Both the position numbers and the translations under genes were made by a program. Below the pieces are notes generated by a model. That model searched no databases. It saw only the letters and a list, made by a program, of their open reading frames with translations, and had not been told where the DNA came from. Shown piece after piece: positions 1 to 13,015 of a stretch of 64,000 nt of DNA (position 1 is its first letter; each line of letters begins with the position of its first letter). The DNA comes from Microplitis mediator (lineage: Eukaryota > Arthropoda > Insecta > Hymenoptera > Braconidae), in the NCBI RefSeq assembly GCF_029852145.1, contig NC_079978.1, positions 11,875,801 to 11,939,800 on the forward strand, read 5' to 3'.

Positions 1-1205
1 AAATTGTTAATTTTCACTTTGTTATTAACAATTTACTGAAGTAAAAAATTATCAACCTCGATTAAACATTGAAAAAAATATTTTTTTTATAATCTTGCTA
101 TTGGTCCGTTTTCTTATGATCATAAGCCACTTAAAAATTTTTTTTAATCATTTTTATCCCGTATCGTTTAAAAAATTGTTATAAACAAATGCGTTGTTTA
201 TAACATAATCAAAAATTTTTTTTTCATAACATAATCTTTGATGGAAATTACGATTTAAAAAAAAAAAAACCGTTTCTTAAAAAAATTTTTTTATTACTTA
301 AAAACGGATTTGTTAATTAACTAATTTTTTCTAACACTTGTTATGAAAATTAAGGAACCATTTTTTTTTTTTTAATCATAATTCTTCTTGCTCTTTGATG
401 TCTGAAAAAAAATTTTTTTTTTTATTTAAATTTACATTGTTTATACAATAAACAATTTGTTATAAACAATGGAATTTCCAATTTATATTTTTTTTTTTTT
501 ACTCTAAAAAATAAAACAATAACAGCCCAATATCCACTTTTGTAAAAAAATAGATTTTTCAATTTTTTATTTAGTTTCTAGTTCTGTTGTATATTCAAAC
601 TTACCTTTCGCGCCTGCTTTTCTTTGTTTATTATTAATATTACTTATAAACTATTGCAGATACAACAAATTCATCAAGACTTTTTTTTTCTAAATTAGCT
701 ACTCAACAAATTTATAACTAAAGTTAAGCTCTAACTTAATTATTTATATAATTTTTTTGCAATTATTTTTAAAAATTTAAGAAAAAAATGTTTTTTTTGG
801 TTTTTAAATCAAAATATCTCATCGTATCTGTTATAGTTAATGAGATATTTTCAGTTAATAACAAAGTAAAAATTAACAATTTTTTTAATTTTCCAACGGG
901 AATCTATTCTATAGCCTTTAGAAAATAGCTCCATGAATGGAAAAAAGTTCCAGATTTATAGTTTAACAATTATTGCACTTTTAATGTTGATGTTCATACT
1001 ACAAAAAATTGTTAATTAATTAATGGATAACTAATTGAAAAATCACGATAAAAATTTTTGATCGCTGGACGATTGTTCATTCATCTATTCTGTAGGTGCC
1101 TGAATTTTTTCATTTCTTAATTTTAATATTTAATTGGTTTAAATAATATTTATTTATTAAAGGTCCGAAGTGGGCGGAGCTTACGCAAGCGAAAGTTCCC
1201 GTTTT
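1..1205. other. AT-rich non-coding stretch
   Basis: I see no gene here. The sequence is dominated by A and T homopolymer runs. The first ~35 bases reappear in inverted orientation near 850-885, so positions 1-890 may be one arm pair of a foldback element whose left end lies outside the window. No terminal motif can be fixed. Confidence 0.5.
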
Positions 1206-1412
1206 CGCCCTAGTAGAAACGTAATCAAGTATCTGGCCAGTAACTGGCTAGTTTAACTAGACTTAAGCTAGGAACTGGCTAGTATAATATCCAGTAACTG
1301 TCTAGTAAGTGGCCAGTTTTACTAGATAGCAAATAAAACATGGCGACTCTTGTTGATCTTGAGGTTATTGAGTATTAAATATTGATTTTATTACAATTAA
1401 AAATTATAATAA

Positions 1413-1413
1413 T

Positions 1414-1452
<39 letters not shown>

Positions 1453-1476
1453 AATAATAATAATAATAATAATAAT
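1413..1476. repeat. (AAC)n-(AAT)n microsatellite
   Basis: A compound trinucleotide tract inside the 1206-2066 element. AAC units pass directly into AAT units. Confidence 0.9.
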
Positions 1477-1511
1477 ACACGGAAAAGTTATAAAATTTAT
1501 TTATCAATTTA

Positions 1512-1784
1512 TTATATTATATTTTTAAATATAAAACGAGAAACTTCATCAGCATCTGGCATTTTTTCTATTTCAAATGATACACTGCATTTATTTAGAA
1601 ATGTTTTTGCACACATTGGCAAATCTGGGATAACTCTTCGTAAAATTTTTAATAATTCGTCTAGATGACAATCTGGAGTATTTGTTTTGATTGCCCACAA
1701 CCGTAATTCGTTTATTGTGTCGATTTTTTTAACTTCATCCATTTTTAAAAATATATTACCGATTATTTTTATTTTGAAAGACAC
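1512..1784 (-). CDS. Short transposon-derived ORF (N-terminal domain of a transposase-like protein)
   Basis: A 90-aa ORF lies inside the small TIR element. The core reads NELRLWAIKTNTPDCHLDEL followed by a Leu/Arg helix and a 'PDLPMCAKTFL' segment. I recognise this layout as the N-terminal domain of a widespread arthropod/cnidarian transposon protein family that starts with ELRxWA, then DELLxILR, then LPxxxxTxL. No catalytic domain follows. The ORF is therefore either a truncated relic or a stand-alone DNA-binding domain kept by a non-autonomous element. Family membership is from memory and the exact superfamily is unknown. It reads in the minus direction, between the two subterminal repeat clusters. 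Confidence 0.45.
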   Translation of the reverse strand: MSFKIKIIGNIFLKMDEVKKIDTINELRLWAIKTNTPDCHLDELLKILRRVIPDLPMCAKTFLNKCSVSFEIEKMPDADEVSRFIFKNII

Positions 1785-2066
1785 AATTTTTATTTTTTGT
1801 TAATTATTTGTATTGTTTCTTGATGTTTACTAAATATTATTCAACTTACAGGTTAAAGTGAAAAAATAAACATACACATACACTAGTATAAGTAGAACAT
1901 CAGTGTGACCAATGTTTATGATTCAGTTATAGGTGGCGCAACTTCCAGTTTTTACCTAGTTTCACTAGCCAGTTACTGGATAAGATTGCTGGCCAGTTAC
2001 TAGATATGAACGCTAGCCAGATACTAGACTTAATCGAGTAAAAAATTGAACATTTCTACTAGGGCG

Positions 2067-2730
2067 GCCGTATTTTTAACCCTCTATAAAAATTATAAAT
2101 ATTGGTCCTAGAGTTCGGGGAGGCAGGACTTTTTTTTAGGAAATATCTTCCTCTTTTTGGATCTTTTTTCACATTTCAAAAATTTTGAATACTTTTTGAG
2201 ATATTCGCAAAAAACTAAACCCCCTTTTTTTTTTTACTAATTTGTTTATAACTTTTGTAATTTTTTCGCGCCCCACTCCAAATTTTTCAAAAAGTTTCTA
2301 GATGCGATGACGAATCGAATGACACCTCGATCATAATTTTCCGAGGCGAATAAAAAACTTTGACCCAAAAGGCACATGTTGACTAGACTAATTGCAATTA
2401 ATTATAATGAAATTTTCAAATTAAAATAAAAATTTAAAAACGTTTCATTTAATTTATATTCAAACTATATTTTTTTAAATAAAATAGAAAATACACAAGG
2501 TTATTAACCTCCAAATTCCATTTGATTTTCAAAATGAATTGTCAACTAATTGACCCACAGACATTGAACAAATTTATATCCATATCGAAAAATAGTTATC
2601 GCTGTATGTCATGGATTAAATAAGAAATTCTATTTCATTTATTAAAATTCTAAACAATAGACACGTTTACAATGATGATACTAGTTATCCAACCCAAAAG
2701 AAGTACATGTGTTGATCTATATTATATATA
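2067..2730. other. Non-coding DNA between two elements
   Basis: I see no gene, no clear repeat boundary and no RNA gene in this AT-rich stretch. Confidence 0.5.
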
Positions 2731-3043
2731 TTAGGGTGGTCCTTATTTTGGACATTTTCGAATTTTTATGCTCCCAGAGGCTTATGTGGTTCGAAATAAA
2801 TAAAAAAAAATATCGTCAAAGTTTCAGGTCTCTATCTCAATTTCAACCCGTGCCGCACAGCGATGTAAGTTCCCCATTTAAATAACATGGAGTTTTAGGC
2901 ATTGAACGATTAATTTTTTATTCCGGCCAAAGTAATAGTTCGAAAAATTTGAAACTTGGTAGACTTTATCCTTATAATAGTAGCTATTCCTCAGAATTTT
3001 TACAGATTTTTAGCAACTATAATTTTGGAGGTACAGCAAGTTA
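2731..3043 (+). repeat. Left terminal inverted repeat of the 2731-7742 element
   Basis: Pairs with 7430-7742 with only scattered mismatches. It begins TTAGGGTGGTCC and ends at an A/T homopolymer. Confidence 0.8.
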
Positions 3044-5499
3044 AAAAAAAAAAATAAATTTTTTTTATTTCCATCTGAATTTTTTTTTTAAATTACTCTG
3101 CAACCTTATATTGGGATTAAATAGCATAAATAAATCAGTGTGTAAGCAAAAAAAACTATATCCAACAATGCCTCCAATCGAATTTATCATTTGATATCAA
3201 TAATTGTTTCATTTTGCCTGGTTTTTTTACCAGTAACAACATCTACCGTATTTTCATAAAACTGTTACTCTAGCACAAATTTCTATTCATGTAAACTATG
3301 TAACCCTAAAATAGGTTTTGTTGTGATATCATTTGTAAATTGCAGCATGATTCAACTATTTGATTTGATTAATATTGATATTTGTTATTATATACCAACA
3401 TATCGTCACGAATGATATTGCGACAGAACCTTTATTTGATTGGTGATCTTGATACTCCAATTCTTGGAAATAAGCTCCCACCTAAATTGCAAGCTTTAAG
3501 ATAATTTTTTTATCAAGCGCGAGTGTTGAAATTGGATGCACGAAATGCTGCAGTGGCAACAATAAGTGAAATAAAGATTTTTTGGCAAAAAGCACAGCTG
3601 CCAACCCAGAGAAGTGATCATTGTGTTGAAAAATTATTTAAGCTTTATAATGAATATCGCAACATACAAAAAAGTATGAAAAAAGAATCGACTAAGCAAA
3701 AAGAGCAAGATTTTATAGTATCATTGAAAAATTAATTTGATATTTCTCATAAAGAAGTAATTAAAATGGTCGATAAGAATAAACTAATGTTCCTATGTGA
3801 CCAGAGAAAGGATGGTAGAGTTGGATATATTGCTAATATTGAATCGGAATATGATGAAATAGAAGGAAAGTTAGCGGAAGAAATACACCAACAATGACTT
3901 ACAAAAAGTGAGTAAGAAAAACGGCGTTTAGGTAAGGTTAATTGACATTTGTTTTAGCTAAAAAATACGTAATAAAAAAACTATTCAACTTTTAAAATGC
4001 AAAATATTTTTTTCAGAGGATATCGTTGAATTAGTGTCAAGCGGTGAAAGTGCAGGAACGAATCCTTTAAGCCATAAGTCACTGTCTTCACATTCTAACT
4101 TCGAGTTTAACGAAGATGCTGGTCCATCAGAGCCAAAACGAGCTCGAGGAAAAATAAATATTTTGAATGATAATTTAGTGCTATCATTAGATCGATGCAA
4201 AATCAGCGATCGAAACGCTGTCTATTTAATAGGTGCTGTTGCTGTGGCATTAAACATTGAATTAGATTTACTTATATTAAACAGATCATCTATTCGTCGA
4301 TATCGAGAAGAAATACGTGAAAAGAAAATGCAAAATCTTAAACAGGCATTTACAGGTGTAAACTTAACAGTGTTTTACACTGGGGTAGCAAAATGATAAA
4401 AAATGTGATGAGTGGTAAAATGGAAGAAAGACTACCAGTTGTAATAAGCTGTGGAAACGTAGAAAAAATTTTAGGCGTACCAGAACTTGATAATGGAAAA
4501 GGAAAAACTCAAGCTAACGCTATTTATGAAGTTATTGCTGACTGGGGATTAAATACTTCGATTAAAGCGGTCTGTTCTGATACGACGTATTCAAATTTGG
4601 GGCATCTATCAGGTGCGGCCGTCTTATTGGAGCAATCACTGGAAAAAAATCTGTTATACATACCGTGTAGACATCATATTTTTGAACTGATATTAAGAGC
4701 TGTTTTCGACTTGACAAAATTATCCCCAACAACGGGTCCAACTGTTCCTCTGTTTAAAAATTTTCAAAATGAATGGTTAAATATAAATCAAAGTCAATAT
4801 TGTACTGGTATGGAAGATGAAGATGTCCGCAAAGTTATACACGACAAAATTGATGAGATTAATTTATTCGTGCAAAATCAATTAGAAATGACACAAACTA
4901 GAGATGATTATGAAGAACTCTTGCTGTTGGTTCAAATATTTATAGGGGAAATTCCTCGTAACGGTATTAAATTTAGAAAGCCAGGTGCTACGCACCATGC
5001 TAGATGGATGTAAAAGGTTATTAACACTTTAAAAATTTTTTTGTTCCGAAAACAATTGAATTTGACATCAAAATTAGTGAAATCATTATCTCAAGTCTGT
5101 ATTTTTATTGTATTAGTCTATGTCCAAGCATGGTTCACATGTCCTCTAGCGACTGCAGCTCCAAACCATGATTTGCAGTTCATAAAAAAACTTTGTGACT
5201 ACAAATCAGTAGATGCTAAAATATCTGAAGCAGCATTAAAAAAAGGCCATTCGGCAGCCGAAATGGAAGGTAGATTTTCCAATTAATCTATATAAAAAGT
5301 TTCATACATACATATCTTGTGATACATGTTAGTGTATAGTCATGATATGAAATTAGGCTCGTTTTCTAAGAGTGAGAGTAAAAAAAGACAACGACTATTT
5401 TCGATAGAGAACTTCAGATAGTTGATTTGACAAAACATTATATAGGTAATGTACTAAACTAACCTTCACGTAAACAAAGTATAGAAATTTTAATTAGTA

Positions 5500-6570
5500 T
5501 GAGATCATAATCGTAATTACTATTACGACGGCAAGATCAGTTATAATTATAGGACGTACAGGTACGATTGAAACAGCATAAATAATAAAAAAAATACTTT
5601 TAAAATATAAAATAGCAGTGAAATTTACAGGTTATTTTGTTCACACTATAATACAACTGACAAAATTGTATTATAATGGGAAATGCATAAGTTATGTGAA
5701 ATGAAAACCATATTTTCAACATTTTTTGATTCCATTAAAATTTTTAAGGCTATCAAATTATTGGAAGAAATGGTCAAAACATTAAGTTGAAGGTCTTTAA
5801 TTAAAGCTTATTAGAAAAGCTTTTGAATACTTTTTACTGGAATTGTCTATCAGTTTTAGTTTTAATGTTATATGAACTTCAACAGTGAATAAAAACTGAT
5901 TTTTTCGAAAACTCGTGGAAATTTCAAACAGCCATAACTTCACAACTATTTGAACGATTCAGCCCATCTTTGAACTTGATCAAGATAATCGCCTATAGAA
6001 TAAGTGTAGAAAATTTCATTAAGATCCGATAAGAACTGTAGGTGCTATCGTAATGACAAGACCAGCTATAATCATACGTCGTAGAGGTACATTTGATACA
6101 TCATAAGTAATAAAAGAAATACTTTTAAAATATAAAATAGCTGTGAAATTTACAGGTTATTTTGTGCACAATAAAATACAACTGACGAAATTTGATTATA
6201 ATGGGAAATGCATAAATGATGTTGAATGAAAACCATATTTTCAACATTTTTTGATTCCATTAAAATTTTCAAGGCTATCAAATTATTTGAAGAAATGGTC
6301 AAAACATCAAGTTTAAGGTCATAAATTGAAGCTTATTAGACAAGCTTTCAAATACTTTTTACGGAGATTATCTATGAGTTTTAGTTTTGAAGTTATATGA
6401 ACTTGAAAGTGGATAAAATTTTTTTTTTTGGAAAAATCGTGGGAATTTGAAACAGCCATATCTTCTAAACTAATCGAACGATTCAGCCCATCTTCGAACT
6501 TAACCGTGGTAATTGCCCATAGAATAAGTGTAAAAAATTTCATTAGGATCCGATAAGGATTCTAGGCGCA
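5500..6570 (+). repeat. Two ~526-bp direct repeats inside the transposase
   Basis: A unit beginning near 5513 recurs near 6040. Matching landmarks are 'aaatttacaggttattttgt' (about 5620 and 6150) and 'gaacgattcagcccatct' (about 5952 and 6477). The pair separates the central and C-terminal parts of the transposase. A small minus-strand ORF here (6319-6543) is a by-product of the repeat. Confidence 0.7.
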
Positions 6571-6596
6571 ATCGTGTTCTCAAAACTTGGTTCTAT

Positions 6597-6597
<1 letters not shown>

Positions 6598-6645
<48 letters not shown>
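6598..6645. repeat. (TA)n microsatellite
   Basis: An uninterrupted TA tract of more than 40 bp at the right edge of the direct-repeat insertion. Confidence 0.9.
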
Positions 6646-6648
<3 letters not shown>

Positions 6649-7429
6649 CATATATAAATTTTTCAACGAATGGTATTTTCGAACTCTACTCAACTAATTA
6701 TGATAGGTTGTGACAAAATTCCTTGAAAAATCGACCATGAGGACAAATACAATACCTAGATTTTTCAAAAATCTACCTAAAAATTTAGCAACCATCTATG
6801 GTATTAGAATGTCGAATCTGCTGCGATGGCCTTTTTTGGTGAAAAATTATCAGATGAAATAAAGAGAGAGATGGTCGTTATGTTAAATACCATTGATAAT
6901 GAACAGGATTGTCCGAAACGTATACAGTTGAAAGATATGCATACATTATATAATCTTAACATCGATTCTTTTATATCATCTCAATCTTATAATTTCTTTA
7001 GAAGATTCGAAATAAATTGCGATTTTTTGAAGATTGATCCATCACAATGGTATTTAAATGATGATTATAACAAAGGGTTGGCGTTAGTTAAAAACCTAAA
7101 TGTTGTTAACGATGTAGCAGAGAGGACAGTGAAATTAATGGAAGAATATAGTAACATTCTGACTAAAAACGAAACCCAAAAACAGTTCATCATTCAACTT
7201 ATGTCAGAATTGAAAAAAAACATTCCAGATGCTCGAAAATGTACGATAGTGGATAGTTATGAGCAAAATTAATTATTTGTATAGTAAAATAAAAAAATTT
7301 TGTTGTTTTTCAATTACCTGCATTTATTTTTAATCGTAGATGTTTTATTCCAGAAGTTTAATCACACTTAAAGGATGCAAAGTGATTTAAAAAAAAATTT
7401 CAAATGAAAATAAAAAAAAATTTTTTTTT

Positions 7430-7742
7430 TTTAACTTGCTGTACCTCAAAAATTATAGTTGCTAAAAATCTGTAAAAATTCTGAGGAATAGCTACTATTA
7501 TAAGGATAAAGTCCACCAAGTTTCAAATTTTTCGAACTATTACTTTGGCCGGAATAAAAAATTAATCGTTCAATGCCTAAAACCCCATGTTATTTAAATG
7601 GGGAACTTACATCGCTGTGCGGCACGGGTTATAATTGAGATAGAGACCTGAAACTTTAACGATATTTTTTTTTATTTATTTCGAACCACATAAGCCTCTG
7701 GGAGCATAAAAATTCGAAAATGTCCAAAATAAGGACCACCCT
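7430..7742 (-). repeat. Right terminal inverted repeat of the 2731-7742 element
   Basis: Inverted partner of 2731-3043. It ends GGACCACCCTAA directly before a TA tract. Confidence 0.8.
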
Positions 7743-7760
7743 AATATATATATATACATA

Positions 7761-10700
7761 TTAGGGTGGGCCAAAAAAACTGACTGTTTTTTTTTTTCTT
7801 TAGTTACAGTGAAAATATTGTTTGAGATGATGAAAAAAAATTCTATTAAAATGTGAGCTCTTAATATTAATATTAAGAGGTGCCTATTTGCAATTCTCCA
7901 TTTCTCATTTAAATAACATGGGAGAAAAAAATTTTTTATTTTTTTATTTTTCTAGCTCGGCATTCGCACGTCATATAAACGATTCCATAGCATATTCTTG
8001 TAGAGAATTTAACGCTCTACAAAAAAGGTCTCTTATCATTTTTTGATAAATCCATCCATTCGAAAGTTATCGGAGCTGGAAGTCAAATCTATAATAAATT
8101 TCCAGATATTTTTACTTTTCCAGCAAAACTATCAGACTTATCAAAAAATGTCATATGATCTTTTTTATAGACAATTTTATTTCCTACAAATTAGTTGAAA
8201 TAAAGTTCATTCAAATTTCGCATTGTTTTTAAGTTATTTTCATTTTAATCTTAAGTTCTCAGAATAGAGTAGAAGACTATTATTTTTACGAGCTCGGCAT
8301 TAAAATGAAAATAACTAGAAAACAATGCGGTATTTCAAAGAACTTCATTGGAAATAATTTGTTGGATATAAAATTGTCTATAAAACAAATTCTCTGACAT
8401 TTTTTGATAAGTCTGATAGTTTTGCTGGAAAGGTAAAAAGATCTGGAAATTTATTATATAGTCCAAGAGCCCGTGAGTGCCAGACCTTCGGATTTTTATA
8501 AAAGCTGAAAATTTTTCTATGTGTGTCCCTAGTACAGGTAAGAATGATCCCCACCCATGAAGCTGAGGCAGCGGTGGCTTTGGCAGGTAACAGGTAACAA
8601 AGGTGTATAAAATTCCATCTCAAATTTATCATAAAATAAAACTGAATTTTTTTATATTTGATTCATAATAATGTCAAAACTCGCGTTGCTCATTGCCAGA
8701 CAGTTAGTATGGTTGCAACCCTCTGCCGGACACCCTTAAACTATTATAATTTATAATTATACTTACGTTATATTATAAAACCTAAATTTTATATATAATT
8801 TTTTGGGGGACTATTAATATATGTTTACATAATAGCCCGACAGTTTCGACGGTTCTATCATCTTGCCAGACGCATTCAAAGTGAGCAGTAGTTCGGAGAG
8901 CAAGGAGCGTATACAGTAACTAGTGCGAGTGAGACAGAGCGCTTGGTCTATTACGGCCCTTCACTGCGCATCCACTGTTATTAAGTTCAAATTGTGCAGT
9001 TTATTTTTTTTTTTAATCAGAAAATTTCATTAAATAAATTTTTACAGTTTGAATATCAAATATTTAAAACAATACTCAGTAAAATTGTTCTAATACAACT
9101 TCAATCATATCGAAACTGTAATAATTTTATTTACACTAATGCAAAAAATTAAAGGAGCAGAAAAATTTGGTGAAAAATGATCGTATCGAGATTTAAAAAA
9201 AAACATTTTACAGCTTGAAATCTCTAGTTTTGGTGCATTTTTTTTTAAATTTTTTAAAAGCTCCGGTTATTGCGCAAACATGAGAAATACCGCGAGACAA
9301 AAAATTAAAAAAATTTTTTTTTTTTCCGAAGAGCCCACGGACCGCAAAAAAATTTTTTCAACTAAACGAATGCATAGATCGTTTAGCAAATTTATTCAGC
9401 TTCAATTTGGTTTTTTTTTTAACCTCGTAGGACGATTTGTCCCAGAGATATCAGCCTTCAAACAGAAAATGATCCTTTTGGCTTTGATCATCGATATTTC
9501 AAATACCAATGATCGCACAGAAAGTTAAAGGGCGGCGTTGAAAACTGGAATAAATTCTCTACAAGACCCTGTCATCATTTTTTGAAAAAAAAAAATTTTT
9601 TTTATTTTTAACATCCATTAGAAGTAAGCACAAAAAAATGACTTGAACGATTAATAATATGATAATAATATTATTTTTACAATACAAACACACAAGTTAT
9701 GATATTCAATAAGAATAAGAAACATATGATCACTATGCAGGTTTCCAATTGTCGTCTTTCTATTTGCGCATGTGCGAATTTCGAGATAAATGCGACAGTA
9801 GGAGTATATGGAGAAAAAAGTATCACTATCTTTTTCTAACTCGAGTGAACGACGGTTGCTGATCCAACAGCTGATTTTTCGACATCGTTCTATAGTTTCG
9901 TCGAGCTATCGAGAGAAAGACCTATTTTACTCGCGCCACACGACGCTCGAATATTGAACTTTAAAGGCAGCAGTTATAAAAAAAAAGTTTCAATTTTTTT
10001 TTTCTTCGATTTTTTTTGACATTTTTTGGAAATTTTTTATTTTTTTTGTCATTTCCTTGCATTTGCTAAGTCACCAACGCAAAAATTTGAGGAAAGTCGA
10101 AAAAAAAAATTTTTTTCATTTTGGTAATGATTACACAATTAAAGGAACAAAACTTGCTTTTTGAATTGTTTAGCAAAAATTTGATCGATGATTCCCAAAA
10201 ATCGGTTCGATGGATCAATTTCAAAATTTACAGGGGTCTTAGGGGTACATTAAGCTAAAAAAGTCCCTGGCAACATCATTTTTTTTATCGATATTTGCAG
10301 AGTAGCGGTTGATTTACTAAAAAACCAAAAAAAGTCATTTTTTTGTGCTTACTTCTAATGGATGTTAAAAATAAAAAAAATTTTTTTTTTTCAAAAAATG
10401 ATGACAGGGTCTTGTAGAGAATTTATTCCAGTTTTCAACGCCGCCCTTTAACTTTCTGTGCGATCATTGGTATTTGAAATATCGATGATCAAAGCCAAAA
10501 GGATCATTTTCTGTTTGAAGGCTGATATCTCTGGGACAAATCGTCCTACGAGGTTAAAAAAAAAACCAAATTGAAGCTGAATAAATTTGCTAAACGATCT
10601 ATGCATTCGTTTAGTTGAAAAAATTTTTTTGCGGTCCGTGGGCTCTTCGGAAAAAAAAAAAATTTTTTTAATTTTTTGTCTCGCGGTATTTCTCATGTTT

Positions 10701-11852
10701 GCGCAATAACCGGAGCTTTTAAAAAATTTAAAAAAAAATGCACCAAAACTAGAGATTTCAAGCTGTAAAATGTTTTTTTTTAAATCTCGATACGATCATT
10801 TTTCACCAAATTTTTCTGCTCCTTTAATTTTTTGCATTAGTGTAAATAAAATTATTACAGTTTCGATATGATTGAAGTTGTATTAGAACAATTTTACTGA
10901 GTATTGTTTTAAATATTTGATATTCAAACTGTAAAAATTTATTTAATGAAATTTTCTGATTAAAAAAAAAAATAAACTGCACAATTTGAACTTAATAACA
11001 GTGGATGCGCAGTGAAGGGCCGTAATAGACCAAGCGCTCTGTCTCACTCGCACTAGTTACTGTATACGCTCCTTGCTCTCCGAACTACTGCTCACTTTGA
11101 ATGCGTCTGGCAAGATGATAGAACCGTCGAAACTGTCGGGCTATTATGTAAACATATATTAATAGTCCCCCAAAAAATTATATATAAAATTTAGGTTTTA
11201 TAATATAACGTAAGTATAATTATAAATTATAATAGTTTAAGGGTGTCCGGCAGAGGGTTGCAACCATACTAACTGTCTGGCAATGAGCAACGCGAGTTTT
11301 GACATTATTATGAATCAAATATAAAAAAATTCAGTTTTATTTTATGATAAATTTGAGATGGAATTTTATACACCTTTGTTACCTGTTACCTGCCAAAGTC
11401 ACCGCTGCCTCAGCTTCATGGGTGGGGATCATTCTTACCTGTACTAGGGACACACATAGAAAAATTTTCAGCTTTTATAAAAATCCGAAGGTCTGGCACT
11501 CACGGGCTCTTGGACTATATAATAAATTTCCAGATCTTTTTACCTTTCCAGCAAAACTATCAGACTTATCAAAAAATGATAAGAGACCTTTTTTGTAGAG
11601 CGTTAAATTCTCTATAAGAATATGCTATGGACTCATTTATATGACGTGCGAATGCCGAGCTAGAAAAATAAAAACATAGAAAATTTTTTTTCCCATGTTA
11701 TTTAAATGGGAAATGGAGAATTGCAAATAGGCACCTCTTAATATTAATATTAAGAGCTCAAATTTTAATAGAATTTTTTTTTCATTATCTCAAACAATAT
11801 TTTCACTGTAACTAAAGAAAAAAAAAATAGTCACTTTTTTTGGCCCACCCTA
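7761..11852. mobile_element. 4.1-kb foldback element with TTAGGGTGGGCC ends
   Basis: The left arm (7761-9642) is repeated inverted as the right arm (10336-11852), around a unique spacer of about 690 bp (9643-10335). The ends are TTAGGGTGGGCC and GGCCCACCCTAA beside TA tracts. The arms are nearly identical: a mirrored 82-codon ORF at 9280-9528 and 10448-10696 translates identically from both. The left arm is ~360 bp longer because it holds a nested palindrome at about 8098-8460. No transposase is visible, so mobilisation would need another element. It starts only 18 bp after the previous TTAGGGTG element ends. Confidence 0.75.
8098..8460. repeat. Nested palindrome found only in the left arm
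   Basis: 'aaatttccagat...ccagcaaaactatcagac' at 8098-8150 appears inverted at 8400-8460, with the intervening DNA also self-complementary. The right arm carries one half only (around 11520-11575), so the arms differ by this unit. Confidence 0.65.
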
Positions 11853-12744
11853 ATATATATATATATATATGTCATTCTTGTGATGACTCGAAATATTTGA
11901 ATAGCAAGATATTTATTTGTAAAATAATATCTTGAGTTTTTTAAACAGAAATTTACATAAAATGTCCAAGATTACTAGGGTTGTTTCGGAAAAGTTGATT
12001 TTAATTTTGCTGTCAAATACCAGTCAAAATATTTGAGCAAATTAATTTTCCTCTAAATTCACGGTAAATATACCCCAATAGTTAGACTTTCTAACCAGAA
12101 AGTTGGTGTAAATTAGTTGTGACCCGCTTGACAACAAATTGTCGGCAACTTTCAGCTTTTGTAACTGTTGACTACAAGTTGGTACTTATTTTCCCAGAAA
12201 GTCGGCAACAATCTACTATTGTAACTTGTCACCGACTCTCTGAGAAAATTTCAGGAATCTTTCTGTCTACTAACCCTAATACCACTGTTTGCTTGGCAAA
12301 AGATTACTTTACAAAAGTTTGCTTGAATTTTTTGTTAAATGTCCATCAACTTCGAGCTTTTCGATTTTTGACGACAATTTGTATACAACTTGCGATACAA
12401 TTTGACGTAAATTTACTACCTGAATTAGAATGCAAAATTACTTCAAAATTTAATTAGAAAAACGTTGTCGTCAATTTTCAAGCCAATTTTTATATCAATT
12501 TACTATTAATTTGACTTGAAAAATGATAGAGTATTTTTTTACCCTAAAATTGTATAGACATTTTTAATTATTAATTTGCGTACCTTTTGTAATGGCACGA
12601 ATGAAGATTTCTAACTTTATTTTTTTTGGTAACAAGAATTACCTCTGAATTCAAGGGAAATTAACCGCAAATTTTTTTTCCACCTTTTGCTGTCAAATTA
12701 TCGGTAAATTCAGGCAGCAAATTTCAGTTAATCTGAATTGTCAA
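11853..12744. other. Non-coding, low-complexity repeat-like DNA
   Basis: No supported gene. The stretch is rich in degenerate motifs such as 'gaaagtcggcaac' and 'ttgacaacaaattgtc'. Similar wording occurs beside the third copy of the GC-rich repeat at 40170-40450, so this may be the outer body of that repeat family. The 112-codon ORF at 12119-12457 has no recognisable domain and I do not support it. Confidence 0.45.
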
Positions 12745-12754
12745 ATTACTGTCA

Positions 12755-12863
12755 AAGTAGTATGGTGCAACTATAGCGCCCCCCACCACTAAGTGGTGGT
12801 AGAGCGCAGAGCGTGGTGGGGACACCCTCGAGTCCGCCGGTCGTTGCGGACAGTACAGATGAA

Positions 12864-12865
<2 letters not shown>
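12755..12865 (-). repeat. GC-rich ~110-bp repeat, left copy
   Basis: Contains the palindrome CCACCACTAAGTGGTGG and the block ending ACTGTCCGCAACGACCGGCGG in reverse orientation. It is followed by a (TA)n tract. Inverted copy at 20322-20429; third copy at 40058-40166. Confidence 0.8.

Positions 12866-13015
<150 letters not shown>

Larger units (their letters stand above)
1206..2066. mobile_element. Small DNA transposon with 14-bp TIRs and subterminal repeats
   Basis: The 14-bp sequence CGCCCTAGTAGAAA at 1206-1219 is perfectly inverted at 2053-2066. Just inside each end lies a cluster of short repeats built on TGGCCAGTAACTGGCTAG (about 1230-1325 left, 1945-2035 right). Such subterminal arrays are typical of transposase-binding regions, for example in CACTA-type elements. 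The middle holds one 90-codon ORF on the minus strand and an (AAC)n/(AAT)n microsatellite. At 861 bp it must be non-autonomous. No convincing target-site duplication is visible, so the superfamily is not settled. Confidence 0.6.
3412..7272 (+). pseudogene. Broken transposase of the TTAGGGTG-ended element
   Basis: The coding trace starts at the ATG at 3412. It runs in one frame through in-frame stops near 3502, 3733 and 3895 to a donor (GTGAGT) near 3907. A ~110-bp intron ends with TTTTTTCAG at 4016. The next exon is open to 4396. A frameshift moves the reading frame into the 4393-5013 ORF, which meets a TAA and continues in frame to 5286. The central part shows 'CSDTTYSN' and 'CRHHIFEL', a D...C-x-H-H arrangement like an RNase H-fold transposase core. 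The C-terminal piece at 6826-7272 (148 codons, with VVNDVAERTVKLMEEY) lies beyond an insertion of direct repeats. I know this protein family from cnidarian and insect genomes, but not its formal superfamily. This copy is dead. Confidence 0.65.
2731..7742. mobile_element. TTAGGGTG-ended DNA transposon, degenerate autonomous type
   Basis: About 312 bp at 2731-3043 is repeated in inverted orientation at 7430-7742. The ends read TTAGGGTGGTCC and GGACCACCCTAA and sit in TA-rich sequence, consistent with a TA target duplication and a core beginning GGGTGG. The interior carries remnants of one transposase gene (3412-7272). That gene is interrupted by a pair of ~526-bp direct repeats and a TA microsatellite (5500-6650). 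Two other elements in the window end the same way (7761-11852, 59741-60761), so this is a family. The superfamily is not established from the sequence. Confidence 0.7.

Noticed and set aside
9280..10696. Mirrored 82-codon ORFs
   Set aside because: They lie in the two arms of a foldback, have homopolymer-driven composition and no domain. Identity reflects arm identity, not selection.
12119..12457. 112-codon ORF
   Set aside because: No domain, no splice or promoter context, and it lies in degenerate repeat-like DNA.
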